DNA from: Agarophyton chilense
Lineage: Eukaryota; Rhodophyta; Florideophyceae; Gracilariales; Gracilariaceae
NCBI GenBank assembly: GCA_030374765.1
Contig: JARGXX010000077.1
Location: 62,001 to 126,000, forward strand
Reading direction: 5' to 3'
DNA: 64,000 nt
The notes under the pieces were generated by a model. That model saw only the letters and a program-made list of their open reading frames with translations, was not told where the DNA came from and did no database searches. Made by a program: the position numbers and the translations under genes. This document shows, piece by piece, positions 41,513 to 51,629 of this stretch (the stretch's first letter is position 1; the number at the start of each line of letters is the position of its first letter).

Positions 41513-41959
41513 TATAACGCAATGACGCGTTAAGTCAGCGTACGGGTCTCGACCGGTGGTAGTGTGGTAAAGTGGGTCCTAAGGTTCGAATCCTTGACGG
41601 CGGCACTCCCAGAGTAATTGCTGCAATGGGCTGGCGTTTACTGCGTAGTCCTACAGGTTGGAGCTACGGAAACGATGGCTTGAAGACCAAAGGGTGGACT
41701 TAATATACCAAAGAGGGTTATTTAATATCCTATCGGTGCCTACCGTACTCTATAGGAGAAGCGTCACTCGAGCCAAGTAAATAGTGCTGGCGAGGCGCTG
41801 AGATCTCCCTGGCACTGTAGTGTTAATCTATTACACTAATTAAATTAAAATAATAATATACATGAGTCCACCTGAGGTCGACCCGTACACGTGTCAACTA
41901 CAATATCCTTCAGGGCCCGGCGGCTTACAGGGCTCAACCGTTATTATCACTCCTTCACC
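41513..41959 (-). repeat. 5' LTR of the nested gypsy element
   Basis: 41513-41902 matches the left copy. The last 57 bp (41903-41959) lie before the candidate target duplication and do not clearly match. The inner flank, read on the minus strand, begins TGGTCTCCCGAC, a plausible tRNA primer-binding site. Confidence 0.7.
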
Positions 41960-43091
41960 GTACGGAATACCGGAGAGTTGTTTGCATTGGTTTTTAACTT
42001 ACCGCACACATCACCGACAGAAACTGAAGATGAAACCAACAAAAGCACACACATATGTGCTATACAGAAGAGACGATGAGCTTGAGGGTGTAAGTGTGCT
42101 ACAGGATAATGATTCCTTTGGGTTTGGTAACGAACAGCTTCTCTTGACAGAGGACAAAGAAGCAGAACGATTCCAGAGCAAATCAAGGAATATTTTAGAT
42201 GAAGGCCTAAGTTTGGTCTTCAATGACATGGAAATTAGCAGATTTTCAGACAGAACGATCAGTATCCAACAAGCAAAGAAGCTAAAAACTGTCAAATTTG
42301 GTAAGACACAAGAAGAGTTTTTAAGTACAAGGGCCAAAATTCAGTACGTCGGTTACTGCACAAGACCGGACATATGTGGTTCTGTGCATCTTTTGTCCAG
42401 TGCATGTCCGAATTCCTCTATCTCAGACTATAGGAAGCTCAAGAAGATTGTGAAGAAATGTGTCGAAACGTCTGAGTACGGATTTAGGTACATTCCGCTC
42501 GATATAAACTCCATCAGACTGGCACTATTCACGGACGCATCTTTTGCTAATACTGAGAACCATAGGTCACAAATGGGTTTCGTTTTGCTTATGGTGGATA
42601 GGAATAATTATGCTAACATAAATCAAAACGGAAGTTCAAAATGCAGAAGAGTCACGAGATCTGTTATGGCGGCAGAACTTCACGCTTTTCTTTATGGCTT
42701 CGATAATGCTTATATTTCTAAACACATTCTGGAAGAAATGGTAGGGAAGCAAATTGGAATTGATGGATACGTAGACTCGAGGACAGTGTTTAATGTGATT
42801 GCAAAGAATAGTGCTTCGTTGGAGAAACGGTTACAGATTGACATTTTTTCCCATGCGTGAAAGTCATACGAAGGGAGACTTAACGTGTTTGGCTTGGATA
42901 CCAGGAGCTGATAATTCTGCAGATGGCATGACAAATGGAATGATTTCGATTACACATCCGCCTTGGACGCTCATGGCAACTAACAAGTTGAGCATTACGC
43001 CGACGGGATGGGTAGAAAACAGTCGTCGCAAAGGTTTACAATAATTTCGTTCTTATGCTTTGAACATCTTTCAAAAATGGAAATGCTGGAG

Positions 43092-43442
43092 TGTAGATAT
43101 TCGCGTTTATTGCATTCAACTTTGCATTACGTTGACGTATGAAATAATATATCACTCATGGTTGGAGAGGGTGCATTAGCGAATCGAAGAGGAGAGTGAA
43201 TATTATTATACGTTGTTCGAGGAGAGGGTATTACAAAGCGGTACACAGTAGAGCTAGCATTATGGGGGTTCATCCAGAGTGCTATAAGAGCCGCTACTTC
43301 TGTGCGGCGCTCTAGTGAAGATGACCATCTTTTATAAAAACAACGAATACCGATTATCACTTCAACGCATCTGACTTCACAGCCTCGAGGAGGCCGTAAC
43401 CTGTCACACCTGTATCCCAGCTTCGAGGAAGCCGGACTACAT
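43092..43442 (+). repeat. 3' LTR of the copia element
   Basis: Matches the 5' LTR. It is preceded by a purine-rich stretch near 43070-43091 that may be the polypurine tract. No clear target duplication was seen with the left flank. Confidence 0.85.
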
Positions 43443-43448
43443 CAAGAG

Positions 43449-43512
43449 GTAAGTTACCTCTACCGATTATTTATCCAACTATCTCTTTGTTCTGTTCTCT
43501 TGTTTTCTACAG
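43449..43512 (+). other. Intron-like segment just outside the copia 3' LTR
   Basis: GTAAGT at 43449-43454, a pyrimidine-rich stretch and TTTCTACAG ending at 43512 make a 64-bp sequence with strong splice-site consensus, starting six bases after the LTR. Confidence 0.4.
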
Positions 43513-43534
43513 GTTTCTCGACACAGCGACCAAA

Positions 43535-43777
43535 ATGATCCCGAAAAAACAATCTTGCGTAAAAACAAAACAAATGTACGCCCGGCGCTCAGTACGTCAT
43601 GTGTATCACAAAAGAAGAGGAAAAGATCCTGCATTTATGCTGTTTGAAAAGACTATACACCTTTTGCGAAAAAATTTAAATTTACTGCAAAGAATACCCC
43701 AGAACGAGAAACTCAAGGCAATGAATTTCAGGATAAATCATAACGCGAAGCAAGAACGAGAAAAAGTCAGAACATAG
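43535..43777 (+). CDS. Hypothetical small Lys/Arg-rich protein
   Basis: An 80-residue frame starting MIPKKQSCVKTKQMYARRS, directly after the intron-like segment. It is very basic and shows no family. It may be a chance frame or an exon of a transcript started in the LTR. Downstream, 43.78-44.43 kb is AT-rich and holds a T-run/A-run at about 43886-43909 and no gene. Confidence 0.25.
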   Translation: MIPKKQSCVKTKQMYARRSVRHVYHKRRGKDPAFMLFEKTIHLLRKNLNLLQRIPQNEKLKAMNFRINHNAKQEREKVRT

Positions 43778-44431
43778 TGAGATCTGGCAAAACGCGCTCT
43801 TAAAATCTTGCTTATTCTCAAACTAGCTCTCATATTAATATTTTAGCTCCTTTTCGTTAAAGCAGCAATTTTAAGAAAACTTTTTTTTTTTTAAAAAAAA
43901 AGCTCCACTTTAGCTTAATTTAAAAAGACTCATCGTAACCTTTAAAACTAGCTAATAGTTTAATGCTTAACCTGACAAAAACATTAAAGCTGACACTCCC
44001 TGCAGCGAAGAGGTATAGACGATTTTGGTCCTATGCTGATTTGAAGCTCGTTAGACGGGAAGTCTATCTCGCTGCTTGTTTACAACTTGTTGTGGGCGCC
44101 AACACCAGTGTGGCAGTTTGAAAATCGCGCTTTTCTCTCAAACGTAGTTCAAACAAAAGCCCGCTACAGTGCGGCATCCAACGGTATTCGAATCACACAT
44201 CTTTTACATCGAGAAAGATAGACCGTAGTTATTTGATTCGAGGACCAATATATGAATGCTTTTAATGACTTTCGTTTTTGTTTGTCGCCAAAAAGTACCC
44301 TGAGTCAAAAAGTACCATACACAGGTACTTTGAAAAGTAGTGCGCTACTACGCCTTCTGCCCAACCACACTTTTCGCATAATATACAACGTGTACTGCAC
44401 CAAATCCGCAGCCACACAATACTAAATGTAA

Positions 44432-45745
44432 ATGAACAATAGCAATCCGTTGACGAGAGCGGGTGTGCAAGGTCTGGCCGAAGAGTTTGTAAAAATGCTG
44501 CCCGCCTAATGCCAAGTTCAGATTACGTTTACAGAAAGAAGGCTTTCTAAAAAATGGACCAACATTTTCATGAAACGCAAATGTCTCCAGGACAAGTCCG
44601 TCCTAACTATTGACGATAAGCGAGTCAGTGAAATCACTGAATAAATTCTGGCCACGCATACAATGAGAGATAAACCGGCGTTCAAGCGCTTTAACATTCT
44701 TTATTCGTCCCGTGTATTTAATATGGATAAATCAGGTACTCATTTGCAAAAGAGGGAGGATGAAGTTTGCAAAAAGGAGTTGGTGCTACCCAACGTAAAC
44801 TTATCCAAAAATATACTAAGGTAAAGGGGATCTGGATATGGTGACTTTTAAGTCAGTCGTTTCAGCTTGTGGCGGTCCTTATCGTCGTGTTATCATATTG
44901 CCATGTATTTGTTTGAGAGAGAGATTCCAGGTTCCGATTCCGTAATTGTGTATGAATTGGGCAAAATTTTTATCTGCGAAACATATCACTTGCGAAAAGG
45001 CGTGGAGTACATCATGATCTTGTTCTATGGGTACGACACACACGTTCAGTACCATGCATTGATAGTACTTAAGGAAACCCGAATCATTGTAATAGCGCTT
45101 CCGTCTCATTCTTTTCATGTTACATAACCACTGAACGTATCTGTTTTCGGGTCTAACAAATCTTTTCGATAAGAAGAGTTGCACTGTGCAGCAAAGGAGA
45201 AGAATAAACTGAACGTCTTTGATGTGAAAAAGTGCCTGAAAGTAGCATTTATATCCTCTCACATCGCTCCAAACAATAAATCTGGGTTCTTCATGACTGC
45301 GTTATGGGATCCTAATCTGAGCGGCGCATATTTAAAACCGCTTCAAGTGGTTCTGCGAAGTCCAAAAGGTAAATATTGTGCTTCAGTAACAGTTAAGTCG
45401 CTCTTCGATCGGTTCAGTAGTCAACACCGCTCTCTGTTGAAAGACGCTCGTGTTGAAGAAATTGGTCGAGTTTAGATTGATTAAGAAATGGTCGTTCATT
45501 TAAAGAGCGATGCTGTCATAAATACTTTGAACAAGAGAGAGTTGCAAAGAAAGGACGCGGTAGGTCGTCAGACGGTGGGCGACAGGCCTGCAGTTGATTA
45601 AAAAGAACCGGCACAGCACATCCGGCGATTGGTTGACCCTCACTATGAACGCATTATAATGCGTGAGAGACTAAATTGTTCTCTTATGAAGCGGCGCGCT
45701 GCTCATCGTCTAAAAGCTTGCGCACTTTTTCAAGTAGAAGATTGA
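44432..45745 (+). mobile_element. Pogo/Jerky-like (DDE_1, Tc1-mariner superfamily) transposase, decayed
   Basis: One reading frame carries the whole transposase pattern. An N-terminal Tc5/CENP-B-like helix region (NPLTRAGVQGLAEEF, KKWTNIFMKRK) leads to VFNMDKSGT, the place of the first catalytic Asp (usually VDETG). YGYDTHVQYHALIVLKETR holds the second Asp, and IALPSHSFHVT followed by PLNVSVFG matches the LP-x4-H-x2-QPLDV-x-VF block. SSHIAPNNKSGFFMTALWDPN matches the closing GF-x-x-x-G-x-x-P-x-N region. No frameshift is needed over about 437 codons. In-frame stops before the final TGA are eight TAA and one TAG; the TAA at 45126 sits where the family has Gln. The element cannot be active under the standard code. 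Terminal inverted repeats were not found. Confidence 0.7.
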
Positions 45746-46370
45746 TTTGGTGTTCGAGGGATGGAATGTGCCCAACACGTTGGAGAGAGGGGATAAACTG
45801 GGTTTTGAATGGGTCGTGATTGGATTAATTCTTGGGCCACGGCGAAGGATATGTCTGCCAAGTTTGCGTAAGTTCTGTTTTACGTTCAATAAAGCACAAG
45901 ATTGATATGATTTTGAGCTCATAATGCCCGCCAAACCGATGTTTTCGGATCAAGGACAATCTGCCTCGATCTGTAGGGTCTCTAGTGATACTGTTTTGAA
46001 ACAAATTGGACGCGATATGTCCAAGAAACCGATATTTGAACATCATGACACCAAGAGTTTGGCAATTTCCGTCAAGTTAAAGTTCTACCAGTTCATGTGA
46101 GGCGTGTGAAATGCACGGTGTAAACGCGCTCAGCCTCGTTTATATTAATGTAAGCGACAGACATCGGTCCTACACTTGCACCCAACGCAAAAAGTAATTT
46201 CGATCTTATTTAGACGTAGCACTGTAGAAAGAAGTTTTATTTAGAGCCACATATTCAGTATAAAACGCCAATGAGTTCTTCGTCGAGTCATGCGCACAAA
46301 TAGGGACAGGCTGGCCTGTGGCAGTATGCAAGCCGCACGATTTCTCGCGCCAGCCTGCCTCAAAAAAGTC
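45746..46370. other. No gene recognised
   Basis: AT-rich sequence between the DNA transposon and the next LTR-type fossil. Open frames are short and featureless. Confidence 0.4.
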
Positions 46371-48420
46371 TATATAATGCCGGCCCCGGTCGGCTCCAAC
46401 CAATTCTGGTCAAGTGATCTCGACTAAAGCGCTTCAACCCCTTCCGTCCCTTGGCAACCAAACCATCTTTTAGAATCTTCTATGCCTCTCTCACCACCAT
46501 CCTTTCGCCTCTTTCGTTCTTTAGTTGGGGTTGGGTCTGCTCCCCACCACAGCTGCACCGATTCATTCTGCGAACCCGTCACTAACGTGGGACTTTTTAG
46601 AACGTTTCGTTGTTATCAGAACCGCGAGATACAATGTAGGGCTCACATCCTACGGCCACTAGGCACTCGTTCAATCGTAAGTGACTCTCAATGCTCTTTT
46701 AATATTCTGTTCAGGTACTGATTTCATATTGTCTTTCATATATTGCCAACGTCTGCGATATCATCTAGCAAAGACTCGGCTATGCGAGGCTCTGAATCGT
46801 AGGTGGAAGCCGGCAGCGTCACCAAGGACACAACATCCAACACCGAGTCGTCATATTCTCCCGAACCTCTTAGCAACCCCTGCGCTCTGAATATTACTCG
46901 CGTCCTCACTCAACGTGAGAAGTGTCGCCGCCGTGTTCCGGATCATAAGGTCTCTTTGAAGCGCTGTACCGTCTGAAGCATCAAAGTGCAGAGTCAAGGA
47001 CAATTGGAGGTTCATCTAGGCTGCCGTAAGCATCTCAACACGTTACAACATGCTAATTAAATAGACACCGACGTTTAGTGCCGTGTATGTGATATCCAGT
47101 TTTCTAACGCTCACCACCTCCGGGTTTATTATAAAATTCGTCGTCATCGAGCAGGCGTCAGAAAGAATAAAAATACAGTTTTATAGAACAGTTGCAATAA
47201 ATACATCCAGTTTTCACATCGTGGTGTAGGCCTTTATAGATTTCATTTTATTGCATCACATTTTTATACCTTCGCTTCTGCATGCCACACATATCTCGAT
47301 CGCTTTATTATTCTCAATCTCTACCTAGTACTCTTATTCTTTCTGTCTTGTCTCTTTGACTTCTTTTCTTTGCCTCATTCTAGGCTGATACTCTCGAGAG
47401 CATATCTACTGCATGTTTCCACCTGGGTTATTACCACCCTTGTTGTGTTCCCTTCCTACTTTTACGGACATGACGTTTACATGGTACTTTCGAGGAGGCG
47501 CAAGCTCCTCTAATGGTGCTGGGTTAAATTTTTTTGAAATATCTAGCGTCGATATTTGCCAGTTTCTTTTCTATTACGAGAGTGTTGCTACTCTTGTAAC
47601 AGATGATGAAGCCGGTGCGCTTGAATTTCTCGGATTCTTAAAAGTCGCGGCTTTCCAATTCTATTATGATACGTTGGCTTTGGATGGTGACCTGACTGAA
47701 GAACCTAGAGATTATACTATCGTAAAGCAGGCGTTCTCAGACCGATTCGGGACAGTAGAAGAGCCGGAGCAACACATCGGAAACGCGTTCAGCACTCTTC
47801 TACAGTATAATAACCTGTGAGGATCCATGAAGGAATAAAAAATCAATCGAGAGGGCTGGAATTAACAAGAAATACAGGTTTGGCTTGCTTTGAAATGCAG
47901 TCACCCAGTACGCTGATCTGGAGCAGTTTGAGGTGTTCCGTGGGGCCCCGGACTAAAATTCATTTATATTGTTGCTGAACGAGTTTGTAGCCGGAAAGAA
48001 GATTCTAGAAGATCATCATTCGTTCAACATAAGTTCCCCGCCCAAGAGGAACATTGCCAGGAAAAAGGCTAACGGGGCTTTGTTAGATAGAAGGAAAAGT
48101 TTAACAACTCGCTGACCAGCTCTACAAACTAGCGTTATTAGTCAGACACCCGGTGCTCAGCCTGCAAGAGAAGAAAAGCGACTCTGTACGTATTTTCAGA
48201 GTCCAGGGCACTATTCGATCCGTTCTCCTCTTAGAACCCACCCTGACACGCATTGCGGACGATGCGACAAGAAAAGTCACTCAAAACACAACTGTTGGAA
48301 CTGAGTACCTAGCCAAGAAAAAAGACGTTCATTCGAAGATGTTAGGAGCGAGTCTCGCGAAGAAGATTGTTGGAAGGACATTGGTCTTCTGCCAGCGGTA
48401 GTAGATCCTCCGAAACATAT
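46371..48420 (+). mobile_element. Gag-like fossil of an LTR element
   Basis: A TATA-like TATATAAT at 46371 is followed by a long leader. A gag-like helical region lies at about 47.41-47.82 kb (VDICQFLFYYESVATLV, DYTIVKQAFSDRFGTVEEPEQ). A CCHC knuckle (C-x2-C-x4-H-x4-C, HCGRCDKKSHSKHNC) is recognisable near 48.25 kb. Broken in several places, with no matching pol on the same strand. Its LTRs were not identified. Confidence 0.55.
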
Positions 48421-48699
48421 CCAGGTCTCAGTAGTCAGTTCCCATGAATCAAGTAAATATCAGCTAGGGGCAGCTACGAAGAAGACCATAGAAGGAGCTT
48501 CACTTCAAAAGCAGATTAGGACCGAAGATCGGATGCGCATCAGATCGCTGCTAAGTTCTGAACCACCTTCGAGAAGCTCTACACCTTAATATCCTTTTTT
48601 TCCTGTTTCATAATTTCCTTTGTCCTCATCCGCCAAGGTGAAGCGAGGGATCTCATCGTCCAGTGGATCATCTTGTTCCCTTCCGTAAGGATTTATGAC

Positions 48700-50100
48700 A
48701 GGGAATCTACCGCTTGAATCTTGATTTCAGGGCAGTCGAAAACATTGATGTGGTATTCGAGCACAAGCAGTCTCCATCAAGCAGACTCTCCAGATGCGTC
48801 TGTTATGTTTAGCATCGTAAGGCGCGAGTATCTGTGAAACTGCAACGCCATCTGCATCCAGATATGATCACAAGTCAAAAATGGCCCAGAAAGCGGCATA
48901 GAATTCCCGTTCGCTGGGCACATAGTCCCGTTCGGGCTTATGGATTTTACAGCTCCAGGAACCGGCCGGTAGTAAGTCACCATTCACTTATTGTAGGAGG
49001 AGCTTGCAGCTGACTCGGCGGTTGCAGGCCTCTCTGACTAAGACATACGGGGACTTCTGCGAAAAGATAGACAGTATCTGCGGCAGTATTAACCTTTGTG
49101 AGATCTCTTTGATGGTTTCGTAATACGGGTAGGGTAATGCTTTCAGGTCGGTGCAGTTGCAATTCTCTAATTTACGGTCAAGGTAAGCCAAGATACCTGC
49201 AAAGTTTGGGATAAACCTTCGTAACACGATACAAGAAGCAAGAAACGAACTTCTCTCTGTTTTATTTGTAGACAGCTCCACCGCTCGAATTGTGTTACAC
49301 GACCTACTGGATACCTTTAGCTGTACCTTTCGGCTGGCAGGACGCAAGTAGTTGACGCTGTCTCGGAACAACTGACATTAATCCAGACGGATGGTAACAC
49401 CGGTGGATTATATTAAATTCCAAATGATTTTTACTTTTTTGTAGTGCTTCTGAACCGTACGAGAGTGTATAATGACGTCGCAAAAATAAATAAGGCGGTA
49501 ATACCATTTCACCGGGGAAAGGATTATTATCAGGGCACTCTGAAATGTCGCTGAGGCATTTTTTAAACAGAAAGGCCTTCTATTATATCGGTAATGGCCC
49601 ATGTGCGACGTAGAGATCGTCTAATTTCGATCGGCTTCTTCGATTTCGACTTGAAATTAATTGCTATTGGCATCCAGGTTGATGAAGATTCGCGCATTTA
49701 TGATTGAGTTGATGCACTAATCCATCTAGGAAAGTTGGTAAGAATCCTGTGGGGTAATAGTGTTGAGAGGGCAGCAGTTTACGCAGAATCGTAGAGTGTC
49801 GTATTTCTTCTGCGCATACACAACAGGGCTGGCCCACTCATTCGCCGACGGTTCTTTGAAGCCCGAAGATAGTTGCTTCTCCGTTTCGGTTTGTTTCTTT
49901 TCAGGACGTGAACGTGACACACGGTGAGGCATCTGGTAGATATTCTTATTGCTTGGGTGGAGTCAAATGCGGTATGGTGCGGTCGCCATTCGACGCAGGT
50001 GCACATTTCATATGTCTTGAATCGATCAGAGCAACTCGATAAATCTATCCAGATCAGTTCTATATTTTAAGGATGCTTGGACCTTGGAGGGCTAGTCTTC
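48700..50100 (-). mobile_element. Ty3/gypsy pol fossil
   Basis: Reverse-transcriptase pieces are recognisable on the minus strand (NEWASPVVYAQKK and CLKNASATFQSAL), followed by remnants of RNase H. Heavily decayed, many breaks. It belongs to the same broad group as the neighbouring gypsy elements. Confidence 0.6.
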
Positions 50101-51629
50101 CGCGTTGGCTTTGTTCCAGCTCGGTGGCTTTAAAGTAAGCTCCGAATGGAGAATCAGGTCAATTTTTAACCTTTCCATGGCCTCGGCATCTTACACCGGC
50201 CGACATCGGAGTTTAATAAGTGCGTCTGGAGATGGGAGCTCAAAACTGATATCCTAGGCTTTCTACAGACGTATTGCTCGGTCAAAAGAAATTATCGAAT
50301 TGAACTTTAAATGAGTGTATGAGTTCCATGATGGTGGTGCAAAGAAACATGAACTCTTGCCTCCCCTTGAGGTGACGGGTCTGAGTAGAGAAACGACCAA
50401 AGCCTTTAATAATGATCAACACGAGGACTTCTGCCATCAGTGGAATATGGGTTTAGCGAGCAACTCGCACCATATTAGAAATAATGTTCCCAGCGGTAAC
50501 CCGCTTTAGACAGCGTTGATAAAACGGTACGGGCAAACCATAATTGGATGCCAGAAAGGCAGTCTGTTATAAATAATGCAGAAGGACCGTATGTTTCTTG
50601 GGAAGGATTCGCAAAACGTAGAAGTGCTAAATATGTAGTTGACGGTCAGGTTGGGGGATAGTAAAGACGGTACTTGAGCAAAATGATCACTGACTCACAA
50701 GAGCAACGGTAGAATTCTAATAACACCCTTTGGTTTTGCGATGACCCAGTATTGTTATGAACCGAGCGTGAGATTTGTTTTGACCTACATTGCGGGGGCA
50801 GACACTGCTTGTGGATGGAGCCCGATCCTGCCTCCGTGTCCAGAATTCCGTTACTAGAAACGTAACGTTGGGAAGCAAACCGATAAATAGATGAGTGTTT
50901 TGAGTTTGCCCTTTTTAGGAGCCCGATCGGACTATCTGAATGGAATTCATCTTCCATATAAACCGGTTTCGGTTCATCCAAGTCGGGTTTCGGTTTTTCC
51001 CAGTCTCGGTCTGCGAGGTATTCTGTTACAAATGTGTGGTGCAAGTCTACAAACCTTTTTGTTCGCTTTCCGAATCCATTTTGTGTAATTCAGCCAGGAG
51101 AGCAGGCTAAGTGCTTAGCGCTCCACCGTTCGGGTTCATCGGTACTCTGTGGTCTATATTTTTCCGAGCCGAGAGTTTGGGGTTGCGGTTCAATCCAGCA
51201 ACTTTAGAGAAGTTTTGACCGTCATTACGACGCGTCATATAGTTAGCCTCGTGGGTTGCTATCATAGCCGAACGAATTTCTGAAGGAAAATTCTGGCAGT
51301 GGTCGTGTTCCCGTTAATAGCAAATAGAACACCGTCTATCAAGAAGTTGCCGAGCGTTCCGCACGGTTTTTTCATGCAGGGTTACATACCAGTGCGTGAG
51401 CCTACATGGGGACTAAACCGGCGAGGTGAGGTGACGATGAAGCCTTGAGCGTCGCCGGTATTGACAAGAAAGAGCCGCCTTGGGGAAAGGTAAACATCTG
51501 TTCTTCATTTACCGACAAGTTTTATATCGCTTCGGAAGGATTTCCGACGCTCAACATCGACCTTCGAGTGGAATTCTGAACGGTTTTATCGGCTAGGTCT
51601 ATCCCATCTGCCTATCGCCTCGAGGTACA
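50101..51629. other. Decayed repeat sequence
   Basis: No intact gene. Short open frames on both strands have the look of worn element sequence. Likely remnants of the adjacent gypsy fossils. Confidence 0.35.

Larger units (their letters stand above)
31735..41959 (-). mobile_element. Ty3/gypsy chromodomain LTR element, broken, nested in copia
   Basis: It lies inside the copia RT region. GTACG occurs at 31730-31734 and 41960-41964, on both outer edges, and is a candidate 5-bp target duplication. Minus-strand parts from right to left: LTR, gag about 39.4-41.5 kb, RT about 37.4-38.0 kb (within pol from about 38.5 kb), RNase H about 36.6-37.3 kb, integrase about 35.5-36.3 kb and a chromodomain about 34.8-35.2 kb (RVRWFGYTPEEDTW). 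A 2-kb region beyond that codes on the opposite strand. Broken in roughly ten places. The LTRs are about 92 percent alike by eye. Confidence 0.85.
27689..43442 (+). mobile_element. Ty1/copia LTR element, broken, split by a later gypsy insertion
   Basis: The direct terminal repeats start TGTAGATATTCG and end TACA. Internal parts in order: gag-like region about 28.45-29.65 kb, with a CCHC knuckle near 29.38 kb; protease-like region about 29.7-30.1 kb; integrase about 30.1-31.2 kb; reverse transcriptase start about 31.2-31.73 kb; and, after the inserted element, the rest of RT and RNase H at about 41.96-43.05 kb. Integrase lies before RT, which defines Copia. The fossil is broken at around ten or more places besides the big insertion. 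LTRs agree at about nine in ten positions by eye, so it is not recent. Confidence 0.85.

Noticed and set aside
44281-44340. AAAAAGTACC direct copies with a nearby GGTACTTT as a transposon end
   Set aside because: No matching inverted copy was found downstream of the transposase, so it cannot be called a terminal repeat.
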